In this document: piece after piece, positions 24,597-37,200 of the stretch
Numbering within the stretch: the first letter of the stretch is position 1
Layout: each line of letters opens with the position of its first letter
Source: Diprion similis
Lineage: Eukaryota > Arthropoda > Insecta > Hymenoptera > Diprionidae
DNA length: 64,000 nucleotides
Direction of reading: 5' to 3'
NCBI RefSeq assembly: GCF_021155765.1
Contig: NC_060106.1
Coordinates: 3,851,501 to 3,915,500, forward strand
Notes under the pieces: generated by a model
The model's input: the letters and a program-made list of their open reading frames with translations, nothing else
Told to the model about the DNA's origin: nothing
The model's database searches: none
Made by a program: the position numbers and the translations under genes

Positions 24597-27524
24597 ATGG
24601 GACGAACAGCTTACGCCGAAGACAGTGTCTTAACATATCTAAAATCATTGATGAGAGCTGATGGTTATACGATAGGATTGATACTTGGACAGGTGCGACC
24701 TTTCAATTAATTAGAGATCTCAGGATCAGTCCGCAGAGCGCGGTCCCCAAGCGATCAACGCTGTATTTCACTGTCTACCATATGTTGTTTTATCAGAATA
24801 CGAAATATGTTGGGATACTTGCTTCGAAGGCACTTCGTTGTTTACATATAACCTTTGTTAGCTTCAAAAACAATACTTTTATTAGTTATGAGACAGAGTT
24901 ACGGACTTGTTAGAGGTTATGCTAAACGTCAAATATTAAAGTTTACCACTACATTATACTCCGCATTTCACGCTATCTCAATATACGTTTTACAGAATTG
25001 TATACGCATTCAATATCTTCCTATTCCCGCTACTATCGGCAAACCAACAATATGCTTGAGAGACAAGTTCTACTGTTGAGCTGGCAATTTTATTCAATAT
25101 GCTAGCGATCTTGCACATTCATGGTATGAATTAGACTTTTCAGAATGTCCAGTAAATATCAAATAAACGAACACCATATTCAACTCAATAACGATAATCG
25201 TTGCATTCTAAAATAATAAGAATTAATTCTTCTAAGTAAATACACATAAAAATTTCATTCAATTGTCTAGTCTTGGAAAGCGTAATTCGGAACAGAAGTA
25301 TGATCATCTAGAGTAATCTGTAAAGGATACGTCATTAGAGCCATTCAATGTGTCACTACGTATAATCAAGGTCGCACGCAAAAGTCACCAGAGTCGACAC
25401 AAGTTGAAAATTCTGATCAATATTATATTCAGTTTTTACTATCATTGTCATTTTTTATCTTAGAGTACAGCACAGAAGGACTTTGTTGTCCATCTGGCAA
25501 GAACTCCACCTCCTGCGGTAAAGGATGTAATTGAGGAATCTTTGATAAGCTCTGCAAGCAACACTCAGCCAGAACCAGGACCAAAGTACATAAAATCCAT
25601 CAACGACATACCAGAAACTTGGGTTGCCGATCACGCAAAACATGTAATTAACTCAGTATTATCACCAACATTGTGTATTCATTAATTCAACGGATTTCTT
25701 TTTAGGTTACCAGGATGTTACCAGGTGGTATGTGGGTGTTAGGAATATTCGTGGTTGGTCCATCAGATATCTTGAATGATAGTAATTCAATAAATAGACT
25801 ACGATCAGTGATAGTTGCAATTTATAAGCACTTGGCATTAAATAAATATCTTTATGGAAATAACAATCAGGAAAATCTTATCCTACACTTTAACAGTCTT
25901 ACTCAAAAGTAAGTGAACTTTATGGGAATGATAAGAATGATACGTGCTATCGTTTTCGTGTTGTTTGATTAAAAAAACTTTGGATTTACTTTCTAGGATA
26001 TTATGCAAATCTCTTGATGCTAGTCTTGGAGGAATATTGAAACCAGCAGATTGGAAGTTCCAGGCTAAGGCCACAAAATGGCATCAACTCGAAGCTCGAG
26101 TAGATTTTGATCGGTTGTTTCCAATTGCAGATGACAATATGCCGACAACATTAAAAAAGCAGCTACAGGTGTTTGTTTTGATTTAAAAAGTTGAATTATT
26201 GGCAGATTGAATCTCATGAATTATATCAAGTAGCATGTCTTATACCACAAGGTAGCCAATTCTATTTATGCTCGATACAGGAAATTCTCGCAAGTATATC
26301 AGATACTGTTGACTCAGCTTTGATTGTAATCGAAGGTGAACCAAGGTCTTCAGAAGATACTATCGAAGTTGTTGGAAAAAAGAAAAAGGACAGAAAAGAA
26401 ATCAAAAGCAACAATGACACGACTTCGGCTAACAAAACGCTTCAAGTTAGCATGTATATTCCCTGTGTAAGTTTCAGTGGTCATAATAGCTTGATGATTG
26501 ATTGCATAGGTGGCCGGGTGGCCATGACACTTGGCTGTATCAAGGAACTACTTCCATATTCGAGCAATTTTATAACTGAAAAAGAAATGATAAAATTATT
26601 GGGATTCCTAATTAATTAATTGTATTTAAGTCTAGAGAGGGGCATTGAAAAACCCGTTGAAGAAAGAACTACAGAAATATGTTTTTGATTATTTTAGCCA
26701 AAAAATCCTGGTTCAGACATACTGATAACATCCTGCAGTGCGACTATGCGACTAGTCGGGCAAGTTGTTAGCAGAACATTTGTGCATCAAAAAGCAACTA
26801 TCGAAGAGGCTACTGCAGCAGTGAAACAGGATATCATGAGGTCGTTGGCTAGTCGGTTGGAAATGCATTGGGATAGTTTAATTGAAGAAGAAAACGGATC
26901 TCCAGAAGGTAACTGATGATCTCGGCAAAACTATACAATAGACATACGATTGGGTTGACGTTATGAATGATATGATGTTTTCTCTATTTTATTGAATATT
27001 CATTTTTGGATAGTAGAAATAATTACAAACTTTCCGTGGATTACTTATTTTTAGAAAATGTCACCCTGCACGAACCTCCAAGAAGGGTTTTAGTCGCTCT
27101 ACCGCAGAGCAGAGTAACGTTGTCCGACTATTTATTTCCTGGTGAAGGACCGCAAGAAGCTTTAGTGTCTTTGCAAGAACTTTTGGATTTAGAAATGCAA
27201 GAAAGCAGTGTACAAAAAGAGCTTGAACTCCAAGCCGGTGAGTTGTACTGAATCTACTTACAGATTGCACAGCATTTGCATATTTTTGCAGTCTGTTTAA
27301 GTTTATATAAAAGAATTGTTCTGACAGAATAATTCAGAAATAAAATCAATCAACATTAATGACCTACAGATCCTTCGGAATTCTACTTTCAAAATACTTT
27401 GGACACAGTAGCCTCCGATAACAGCGAAGATTCATCCCAAGATCAGCAATTTGTTGTATATATGACTGGTTTGAGTGTGGCAATACTTGTTCTAGTAGCT
27501 GCAATTGTCGCGCATTTGTACTGA
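24597..27524 (+). CDS. Odr4: ODR-4 homolog, ER membrane GPCR-trafficking factor
   Basis: Eight exons: 24597-24692, 25464-25643, 25706-25908, 25997-26168, 26206-26466, 26698-26908, 27055-27237, 27370-27524. All are GT-AG and in phase, giving 486 residues (human ODR4 is 454). Family marks are the N-terminus MGRTAYAEDSV…GLILGQ, the MPN-like fold portion MLPGGMWVLGIFVVGPSD, FVHQKATIEEATAAVKQDI, and a single C-terminal transmembrane helix (residues about 463-484) at the very end. ODR-4 works at the ER with UFSP2 in folding or delivery of some GPCRs, including odorant receptors in the nematode. Exon 5 runs open past its donor (to 26619) but family alignment favours splicing to exon 6. Confidence 0.9.
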
Positions 27525-28072
27525 ATTTATGCGGCGGTCACAATTATAGTGTATCATTTGCATTTGTTTTGTAATTTATTAGCCACGAGAATAAATGATA
27601 ATTGTACATTTTTTGTTCTATATTTAGAATTCGTGAAAATTTTAATATAATAAGTGTACTCTATTGGTAATTCGAAGCCGTATTGACATGCAAGTGTTTA
27701 TAAAATACACACAGAGGTATATTTTCTAGATAGCTCATGTTAACAGTTTATTGTCAGATTATGTGTTGTCATGATTATAAATTACGACGTCAAATTATTT
27801 GATTGTTATTTGTATTTTTTGTTGTATTATCGATAGGTTAATAATTGTAAGTTGATATATGTTTACCATGTATCAATATTGGTAGTACACAATGCCCAAA
27901 CAGTATATTGCATATCACAAGGGTTGTGTAAGAGATTCATGAATGCTAACTGAAACATTGTTAACCTGACTTGAAAGCTGTACTATATTTAGGAATGTAC
28001 TCTGTATTGTATCTGACAAATATTTTTATAATGTTGACACTATAAATGTAAAGTCTATTAAATCAATATTTC

Positions 28073-28078
28073 AATAAA
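28073..28078 (+). terminator. Poly(A) signal downstream of ODR4
   Basis: AATAAA lies 549 bp after the ODR4 stop, in AT-rich 3' sequence and just before the hAT element. It is the clearest signal for the gene; other candidates lie nearer the stop (AATAAATG at about 27590). Confidence 0.35.
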
Positions 28079-28268
28079 ATCTTTGAATGCTCTAACGATG
28101 TATTTGTTAATTTCACTGTACCTGCTTTTTTCACAAACTCGACTGGAGGGAAGTTCGCAAAATTGAAATTCCGACGAATTCGTTTTGACCAAAATCAAGT
28201 AGTCTGTATGGAAATTTTGTAAAACCGGAAATGTCCACCAATTCTGGAGAGCACAATACGAATGTCAG

Positions 28269-29495
28269 CAGGGTTGGCAACCGTAACATAATGATAGTAG
28301 ATGTCACATAATTTGACCATGTGTACTATGTCACATAGCGCTCGTACTATAACTTGCAAATCTACGATAATTTCGTTGATAGCTGCTATTATTTTAAAAA
28401 AAGATGAAAAGTACGACAGCAGTCTTGTTACGAAGAAAGTTCGTTCTGTTTTACCTTTTAGAGAGCGAGAAAGAGAGAGAGAAGAGCGCGCGCGTGATTG
28501 GTATGCCCTCTAGCCTCTAGCGAATTTGGTAGTTACTAGTTACCATCGCGCCTACGATTACCGCCACTCTCGTCCGTAAATCATGTTCCCAACCCTCACT
28601 CTATGCTCTCTTCAGTACCGACGCCTTGAAACTTAAATTTAGTAGTAGTTTCAACGGTTTTTGTTCACACTTCACACCTTCACACTTCGTATCTGGTACC
28701 CGGCAATCGGCATTGCAAAGTGTCGACCGAACCGATACGTTCAAGGTATGTATGCATGAAGTTTGTCGGTACTCCTTTACCGTTCTACGTAATATATAGA
28801 GGCGGTTTTTCTGTTTGGTTACATTTTGCCACTTTTACAGTGCGCTTCGCAGAATAAAAAACAATTCAAAATTCAAAAATTTAGCCAAATTCGCCCTAAA
28901 CGGTATCTCGCTTCCGCATTCAAATGCTGAATGCGAAAGAATCTTCAGCGCTGTGAATTTGGTGAAAACCAAGACCAGAAATAAACTGGTAACTTCGTCG
29001 TTGAACGGCATACTTTTAGCGCGACAACGAGTTAACAATTGCACGACGTTCGAGCGACTTCCGGGAGAATACGCCAGAATGAATAAAAATTCATTATATC
29101 CTAAGGCCGGTGAAAAACGCAATAACAACAATGAGAGCTTGCAAAAAACAGTCACTGCTGAAATAGAAAGCGAATCTGACGCCGATGACGTCACCGTACC
29201 AAAAAATCTATAAGTTTAAGCAAAAAGTTGTGTAAGTCTTGTTAAAAAATGAAAGAGTTTATAAATTATTATTCCGTTCAAATGTCTGAAAATGTGAATT
29301 ATATTGTTATAATAATCTTATTTGTTGTAGAATTAAAAAAAGCAGAATTGTTTGATCTCAAAATAATAACCGTTTACCTTATGGATTATTTTCTCAATAG
29401 ATTTTATTGAAAAAAAAATACGATAATTTTTTTGAATGCCCTATAATTTGACGGTCCTGGTGCGATAATTTGATCGCTCGAGGTTGCCAACCCTG
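28269..29495 (+). mobile_element. hAT transposon deletion derivative, 1227 bp
   Basis: The ends are inverted repeats CAGGGTTGGCAACC (28269-28282) and GGTTGCCAACCCTG (29482-29495), typical hAT termini. The flanks share CGAATGT (CGAATGTC from 28259 on the left, CGAATGTG at 29496-29503 on the right). This fits an 8-bp duplication with two extra bases on the left or one changed base. Only the C-terminal end of the transposase survives, so the element must depend on a helper. A GA-rich tract lies at about 28460-28495. Confidence 0.8.
28815..29213 (+). pseudogene. hAT transposase C-terminal dimerisation domain fragment
   Basis: The frame contains the hAT C-terminal signature at about residues 37-65 (LPHSNAECERIFSAVN, then KTKTRN), followed by a divergent acidic tail and a stop at 29211-29213. 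The DNA-binding and catalytic regions are absent; the upstream 540 bp of the element is noncoding. The fragment is open, so it could be translated, but it lacks everything needed for transposition. Confidence 0.8.
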
Positions 29496-31228
29496 CGAAT
29501 GTGTATCCTAACCCATGTATCAGCGGCATAATGGGAATGATAACATTTTCGAACTTGTTTGTTTACCGTTGAGAATAGATCAATCGAACGAATTTTTTCC
29601 GTATATAGTTGCCATGTCGTTCTACACACAGTTGTGATAGTTGAAATAACTATCAATGATTTCAATCACTCACTGTTAATGTGCACTTCTGCACTATTTA
29701 TAGTACACTATAGTTCTCAACCATATGTACAAAGATTCTAATTCAACTATGCATAACTAACATTTTTCTCGAATATTATTGATAGAGTTAAAGAAATTCC
29801 AGAAACGTTAGCATTTTGTCACATTGCAGGTATGAATTAAATGATGCATGAATATTTAACGTTCAGTATACTTTTATTGTCTCGTTAGTATAATATAGAT
29901 ACGTTTGCACTATAATTTACAGTGATAAATGATTATTTCAATCTATCGTATTGATTCAAATGATAGGTGTTCACTCATGGAACGATGCTATTAATGGAAA
30001 TAAAAGTTATTTCAATATTTAATAATAATACCACATTATTCCGAATATAAGATGTTTGTCATCGCTAATAGCACCTGCCAAAACCGTCCTAATATTATCC
30101 GCGGACCCGTTTCATGCAGGTAACTAAGGAAAACACCCTGAAATATTGTCTCATAATTGGAGATCGTCTGATATGCGCAGTCGGCTTATACTCGGAACAA
30201 TTGGTTAATAACGTGTAGCAAATATTCTGATATCCAACATTTGATACTACAATCATAAATAAATTACTTATACCATAAATCGATGATAAGATCCGACAAT
30301 TATAACTTACTGATACAATTATGTAAGCTAAGAACATTACAAAAAGGCATAATCGAAAAAAAAAACATGAACAAAATGTGGCAGACCAATCACGTACGCG
30401 ACAATTAATAGAATACATAGTATACATTCCAGAACATAGTTTAGATATGCTCCAAATAATGTTTCGACATATCGTTTCCAACTTTCTTCTATAAACAATT
30501 AATTAATTTCAGTAGTTTCAGCAGCCTAATCATAGGAATGCAGGACATTACATTGATTTGCATACGATATTTTTGTGTACGTATTTATATTGTATATGTA
30601 AAGATTTTACATCATTAGATATCATAATCTCCTATGGCATGTCATGCAGTCCTGATAGTGGCAAGAATAGAATTTTAGTATTCCGTCTTGCAGTTGAATC
30701 TTTATGCTGGAGAAAATAATTAAGCATCACCTCTACCAAGTACTTACATGCGTTTTCTTCATGCCTACAACTTATGGAGTTTGCTATGACGTTTACAGCA
30801 CCGCTTTTCGCACTTGAGAAAGAACAAAAAAATATAACTCCAATCACATTAGCAGTTGCATGTACATACATGTACATATCTTATGTACAACGATATGTGT
30901 GCAGGTGTGTGTCTGTGCTTATGTGTATGTGTACATGCCTAACCTTATACGAAACGCAATATGACAAGCACGACGATGCAGTATTAATTAATATCTCTTA
31001 CATATCCTAGAGGCTATTTCGATTACAGTTTCAGTCTACATGACCAGGATCCAAATAATCAAATGAGATTTATGGACGCCTCAACGAATTAATCAGTCTG
31101 TGAATTAAGAAATTTCTCCTAAGTTGACACAATAATCAATACGCAATTTCTACAAAGTCAGCTGCCATATTGGGCTCAATGTGGACTCATGAACATCTTT
31201 TGCTCACAGGATCTCGCCTTACTCAGAT
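29496..31228. other. Intergenic region downstream of GOGAT
   Basis: It contains the 3' UTR of the minus-strand GOGAT gene at its right end. A TGTGTRTGTG-type microsatellite lies near 30890-30940. ORFs here have no family signal and look accidental. Confidence 0.4.
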
Positions 31229-34200
31229 TTAAGGTAAGACTCCTGTGATAACACCACCGGGACTTGGCAGAGTCGTAGATCCCATTAGACTCTTGTCAAC
31301 TTCCCTTGCAGCCTGCCTTCCTTCAGCTATTGCCCATACGACGAGTGATTGACCTCTTCGGCAATCTAAATTCGCAAATATTAAAAATGTAGAGTAGAAT
31401 TATATTGGAAACGCATTCTTTCAATCGAACTTTGGCTGAAATAAAATCAAAATCATAACTAACCGCCTGCAGCAAAAACGCCTGGAATACTAGTTGAGTA
31501 TTTGCCACCAGGAGTTTCGTAGTTTCCACGCCCATCCAGTTTTGCTGCTAGATCATTAGCAACGTATTTCTCAGGTCCCATAAAGCCCATTGCAAGTAAT
31601 ACCAGATCACATTTGTAGGTCTATTCAGAAATACATTTATATATACAAATATCTCATCGGCTTGCCTCCAATGGCTCACTTAAAGCAGTTATTATATGCC
31701 ATGGTGCTACAAAAAAAAAACTTGCCTTTTCAGAATTAGGAACTTCGTCCATTTTCCATCTGCCTGCTTCATCTTTAGTCCATTCAACTGTGACTGTTCT
31801 AATTCCAGTTACGTGTCCTTTGTCATCGCCCAAGAATTCCTGAAATTAATGATGAAAATTAAACTTTCCAAATTTCCTCAGATATTCCATAAAAGACAAT
31901 TCATTATTTCAAGCTGAAATTCATTTGCATTCGTTCATATTCAACTAATTGTTACGACACTTCAGTGCAGAAGAAAAATGCTACATTTACCTTGCTCAGT
32001 GTACTGAACTGACGTGGATCCCGTCCAAATTTAAGAGAAACTTCTTCATGCCCATAGTCCACCTTGAACACTCGAGGATACTGCGGCCATGGATTGTCCT
32101 TTCCTCTTTTCACAGGAGGTTCAGGTAAGATTTCAAACGTTGTAATGGATTTGGCACCCTGACAACAGGTCAGAATGTTACACATAGGTATGTATAGTGG
32201 TCCATACACTTAGTATCATCATAGTTTAAAAAATTAGACAAAAAATTTAGATTTCGAACAAAAGATCCGTTTGTTAGTACTTTTGCATTAGACATACTAA
32301 ATAAGGATGAGATTTACATTACTGTATTGTAGTATTCTATCGTAATGGATCATGGGTCTTGTAGACCCATGCGATTTGATGCGCAAAGTGTAATACCTGT
32401 CGCAAGGATGTAGCGATGCAATCGCATCCTGTATCTCCACCACCGATAATTATGACATCTTTATCCTGGGCAATTAATTCCATTTTGGGTGGTACAGTGT
32501 TTCCCATCTGTTTTTTTTGCCAATTCTCGAGAAAACTCATGGCAAAGTGAATTCCTTCGAAGTGTCGTCCTGGTATTTGCAGATCTCTTGGCCACGTAGC
32601 TCCAGTACACAGAAGAAGCGCGTCATACTGTTCTTTCAATTCCTATTGTGCAAGAAATATGGTAGTATATTTTATTGCGGAATATGCGTGATTAAGTGGA
32701 AAATTTTTCAGGATCCAATGGCTTTAATAATTAATTTTAACAGATGCCTACTGAAAGTTTTCATTCTGCCGAAACTATGAACAACTATAGGAAGATAAGA
32801 GAAATTCACTGCTTAAAAAAAACAGCAATTCACAAACTCACTTTAGCTGAAATATCCTTTCCAACATTGATACCAGTCTTGAAGGAGATTCCTTCAGCTG
32901 CTAGAAGAGAAACTCGCCGTTGAACAACTTGCTTGGATAATTTCATGGTAGGAATACCATACTGCAAAAGACCACCAACACGATCGTTTCTTTCATAGAC
33001 AGTGACCAAGTGACCAGCTTTGTTAAGCTGATGAGCCGCAGCGAGGCCAGAAGGACCAGATCCTACAATTGCCACTCGACGTCCAGTTCTTGACTTCGGA
33101 GGTTGCACAGTGATCCATCCTTGCTCAAAAGCATGATCTATGATAGCGCACTCAATATTTTTTATTGTCACAGGTGGCTCTGAGATTCCCAACACACAAG
33201 CGCCCTCACAAGGCGCTGGACATACCCTTCCAGTAAATTCTGTAAGAATGGCGGGTGTATGTTAAAGACAAATTCTAGCCGTCACTGCTTTGATTTCACC
33301 AGATGCCAAAAGTGATCGTGATGATAGGGCAAAAACTAACCAGGAAAGTTGTTGGTCTGGAGCAGCTGATTCAAGGCCTCTTTCCAGTTCGAATGAAATA
33401 CGAGATCATTCCACTTTGGAATAATGTTTCCAAGAGGACAGCCATGGCTGCTCTGACAGAAAGGAACACCACATTCCATACATCTTGCTGCCTGAACTCT
33501 AAGTCCCTTCCTAACACCTTGGAAGTTATATATCTCATCCCAATCTTCCATTCGTTTTTCAGCCGGTCGATAGTTTTTTGTTTCACGACCGTATTTTACA
33601 AATCCTCTGCGAGCAAAGTACATATGTCGTGATTAGTTGTGCTATTGAATTTGACGAATTAAATTCACATACCGTATCATCAGTGTATGAACTAAAATTC
33701 ATAGTATTTACCGAATCTTATCCAATTTCTTCTTTTCCATATCCCCATCAGCAATCGAATCTTCAATATCTTTAACGTTAGGTTCCGATGGTCTGCTATT
33801 GCCGTTCAAAACTGGCTGTGATACTTTCTGCTCTGCTAGTTGCTTTAAAGCACGTTGATATTCGTATGGGAATACCTGATAGTATTATATGCAAGATGTA
33901 TTTAAACCATAAAAACTTGAAGAAATTCTAAATAATTCGACCATCGAGTAAAGTTTATCAGCGTACCTTTACAAATCTGGTGGTTGGTTCAGGCCAGACC
34001 TTCAATAATTCTTGAGCGATCAATGACCCAGTCTTTTCAATGAACTCTTCCAGAAGTTCCTTCACATACGCAATATCACTCTGCTGATTAAGTGGAAGTA
34101 GCTCCACCATTTCAGGATTGCATTTACTAAAACATACAGGGCAATATGATTGATCATCAGTAAAATGTAATAAAAGCAAATGTGTAATATTTTTTAGTCG

Positions 34201-37200
34201 TGATACTGACCATACTCAGTTATTATTACCTGCTATTATGGATATTGTAACAATAATTTTCTTCACAAAAAAAAAGCTGCATCATTAGAACTATAACAAA
34301 TTCGCTCAACTGCAGAAGTAAATCCATCTGTGCACACTGAATATTCCAAACGTATGTTACGCACAGTGCATGTGTCAATTTACCTTTTGAAAGATCCATC
34401 AACGTCGAGAACGTAAGCAATTCCACCTGACATTCCAGCAGCAAAATTTCTTCCTGTCAGTCCAAGAATGAGTGCACAACCTCCAGTCATGTACTCGCAT
34501 CCGTGATCGCCTACACCTTCTACAACTACGATAGCTCCACTGTTACGAACGCTGAACCTCTCTGCAGCTATACCTCGGAAGTATGCCCGACCAGAAGTCG
34601 CACCATACAGACAGACATTACCCACAATTACATTAGCTTCGGAGTTGAAGTCTGAATCCTTAGGAGGATATATGATAATCTCTCCGCCACACAGACCCTG
34701 AGTGACAAAAATAGAGGTAAGTATTCATTCTTATACAATTTAGTGAAGGCATTTGAATCATTTTTGTTCACCTTTCCTACGTAATCGTTTGCATCTCCTT
34801 CTAATGTAACATGAACACCTTTTGTCATAAAAGCGCAAAAGCTCTGACCTGCAGAGCCAGTCATATTGATATTAATACTGTGTTCTGGAAGCCCTTCTTC
34901 CCCGAATTTCCTAAAAACAATTTCGTGAAACAGAGTTCTCAAACGTAATAGAAATTGTGAAACAGTACAGACATATACAAGAAAATGGTAGCTATACGAA
35001 ATAAGGGATTGTGCATCGTTCGAGTGCTAACTGAAATTAAATACAATTATTGCGACTTACTTTGAAATGTGATAGCTTAAAGTTGATGCAAATGCTCTGC
35101 ATTCGTTGTTGATGCTCATCTGGATGGAAACGCTTTTTTTGAGACCTTCCAAAATTGGTGCTGCCTCTTCAAGAAGCTTGTTGTCCAATCTGTTTTCGAG
35201 CTGGAAATCCTGCTTGATCGAGCCACCCTTAATATTGACACCTGGACGCAACTCCAATGCATTGCGTAAAATGTTCGTAAAATTAAGAGTCTTGGATTTT
35301 TCATGATCACGACTAGCAACCGTTAGGAAATCAGTGCGTCCGACTAAATCTTGGAATTTTTGGATACCAAGGCTAGCCATGTGCGATCGTACCTGGATAA
35401 TTATTTGGAAATTATTGGCATTATGTAAAAACTTTATTTCATCTATCCTTACTAAATGATTGGTGGGACATGAAAGATTCTGATAGAACATTATAGAATG
35501 AGATTCAAAACCGGAATAGCCTCGTCCATTACTCTGTATCGCGATTCTGAATACTGTTTCGTAATATTCTTGATGACCTAACTATAATCTATCAAATCCT
35601 ATTGGACTTTTTGAGCAGGAATGAATATGGAATGCATGCAATACGTGACAAAACTGAATTCGAAACAAAGCCTTACCTCTTCAGCCAACATGAACAGGAA
35701 ATTGATGACGTGTTCTGGTTTTCCTGCAAACTTCTTACGTAAAATTGGATCTTGTGTAGCAATGCCTACTGGGCACGTATTTAGATGGCATTTTCGCATC
35801 ATTGTGCAGCCCATAGCGATCAGTGGAGCTGTACTGAAACCAAATTCGTCTGCACCTAGAAGTGCAGCGACAACGACGTCAAAGCCAGTGCGGAGTTGAC
35901 CATCTGCTTGTACAACGACTCTGGAGCGCAGGTTGTTGAGTGTTAAGACTTGGTGAGTCTCTGCTACACCCAACTCCCATGGAAGACCCGCTGCCTTGAT
36001 TCCAGTCCAGCTACTAGCTCCAGTACCACCGTCATGCCCAGATATTACAATGTGCTCTGCTTTACCCTACAAAAATAGTCAATGGGCATGCTGATTAGAG
36101 AAAAGCGACGAACGAAATATCAGTAAATTAATTTCATAAAGGATTTATAAGAGGGTTTCATGAAAAATATTCGATACAAATTATTGAAACATTGTATCAT
36201 ACTCACTTTAGCTACACCAGATGCAACAACTCCAACTCCGACTTCCGACACAAGTTTTACAGAGATCCGTGCATTTGGATTTGCGCATTTCAAATCGTAA
36301 ATCAGCTCAGCTAAATCTTCTATTGAGTATATATCATGATGAGGTGGGGGTGAAATTAGTCCAACTCCAGGCACAGAGTGACGCGTTGCAGCAATATCTG
36401 CTGTGACCTGTGATATTGAAAATCATTACATTCACTAATTTGCTATTCAATTGAAACGGTCACACTAAAGAAGTACCTATGGCAAGTGAGTTCAGTTATT
36501 CTATACAATAATCGAAATCAACTCACTTTATATCCTGGCAGCTCACCACCTTCACCAGGTTTGGCACCTTGAGCCATTTTAATTTGCAAATCATCGGCAT
36601 TTGCAATGTAGCTGGAAGTTACACCAAATCTGCCGCTTGCTACTTGTTTGATTGATGACCGCTTATTGAATTCTGGATCTTGATCCAAATATCTGAAATT
36701 GTTAACAATCACGAGTTTAAATCAAATCAAAAGTTTTATCAAAGCAGTATAATATACCCATATCTATTTTATTGATTTTTTTCCAAGATACAAAATGATG
36801 ATCGGATGAGCTTAATTGACGCACCTATCAGCATTCTCTCCACCTTCTCCAGTATTAGACTTGCCACCAATTCTATTCATGGCAATAGCAAGGGTGGTAT
36901 GAGCTTCCAGTGAAATACTTCCAAAGCTCATGGCACCAGTAACAAATCTCTTCACAATCTCAGATGCTGGTTCCACTTCATCAATTGATATTGGTTTATC
37001 GATAGTTTTGAGTTTCAATTGACCTCGTAGTGTGCATGCTCGGACAGCATCCATCGTAGATTTGCGGTAATTTTCGTAGGCGTTGGTACTCTTCGATTCA
37101 ACAGCTTCCTATATTTTTAGAAGCAAATGAATAGAAAATTCGAATTAGGGGCATTATTCATTACACGTTCAAAGGTTTAATTTTTTTTGTGTTTCACGAC

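Noticed and set aside
26467..26619. Continuation of ODR4 exon 5 to an in-frame stop at 26619
   Set aside because: A strong donor (TGT/GTAAGT) and the family continuation in exon 6 (FVHQKATIEEA) fit splicing better; the read-through would truncate the protein before its membrane anchor.
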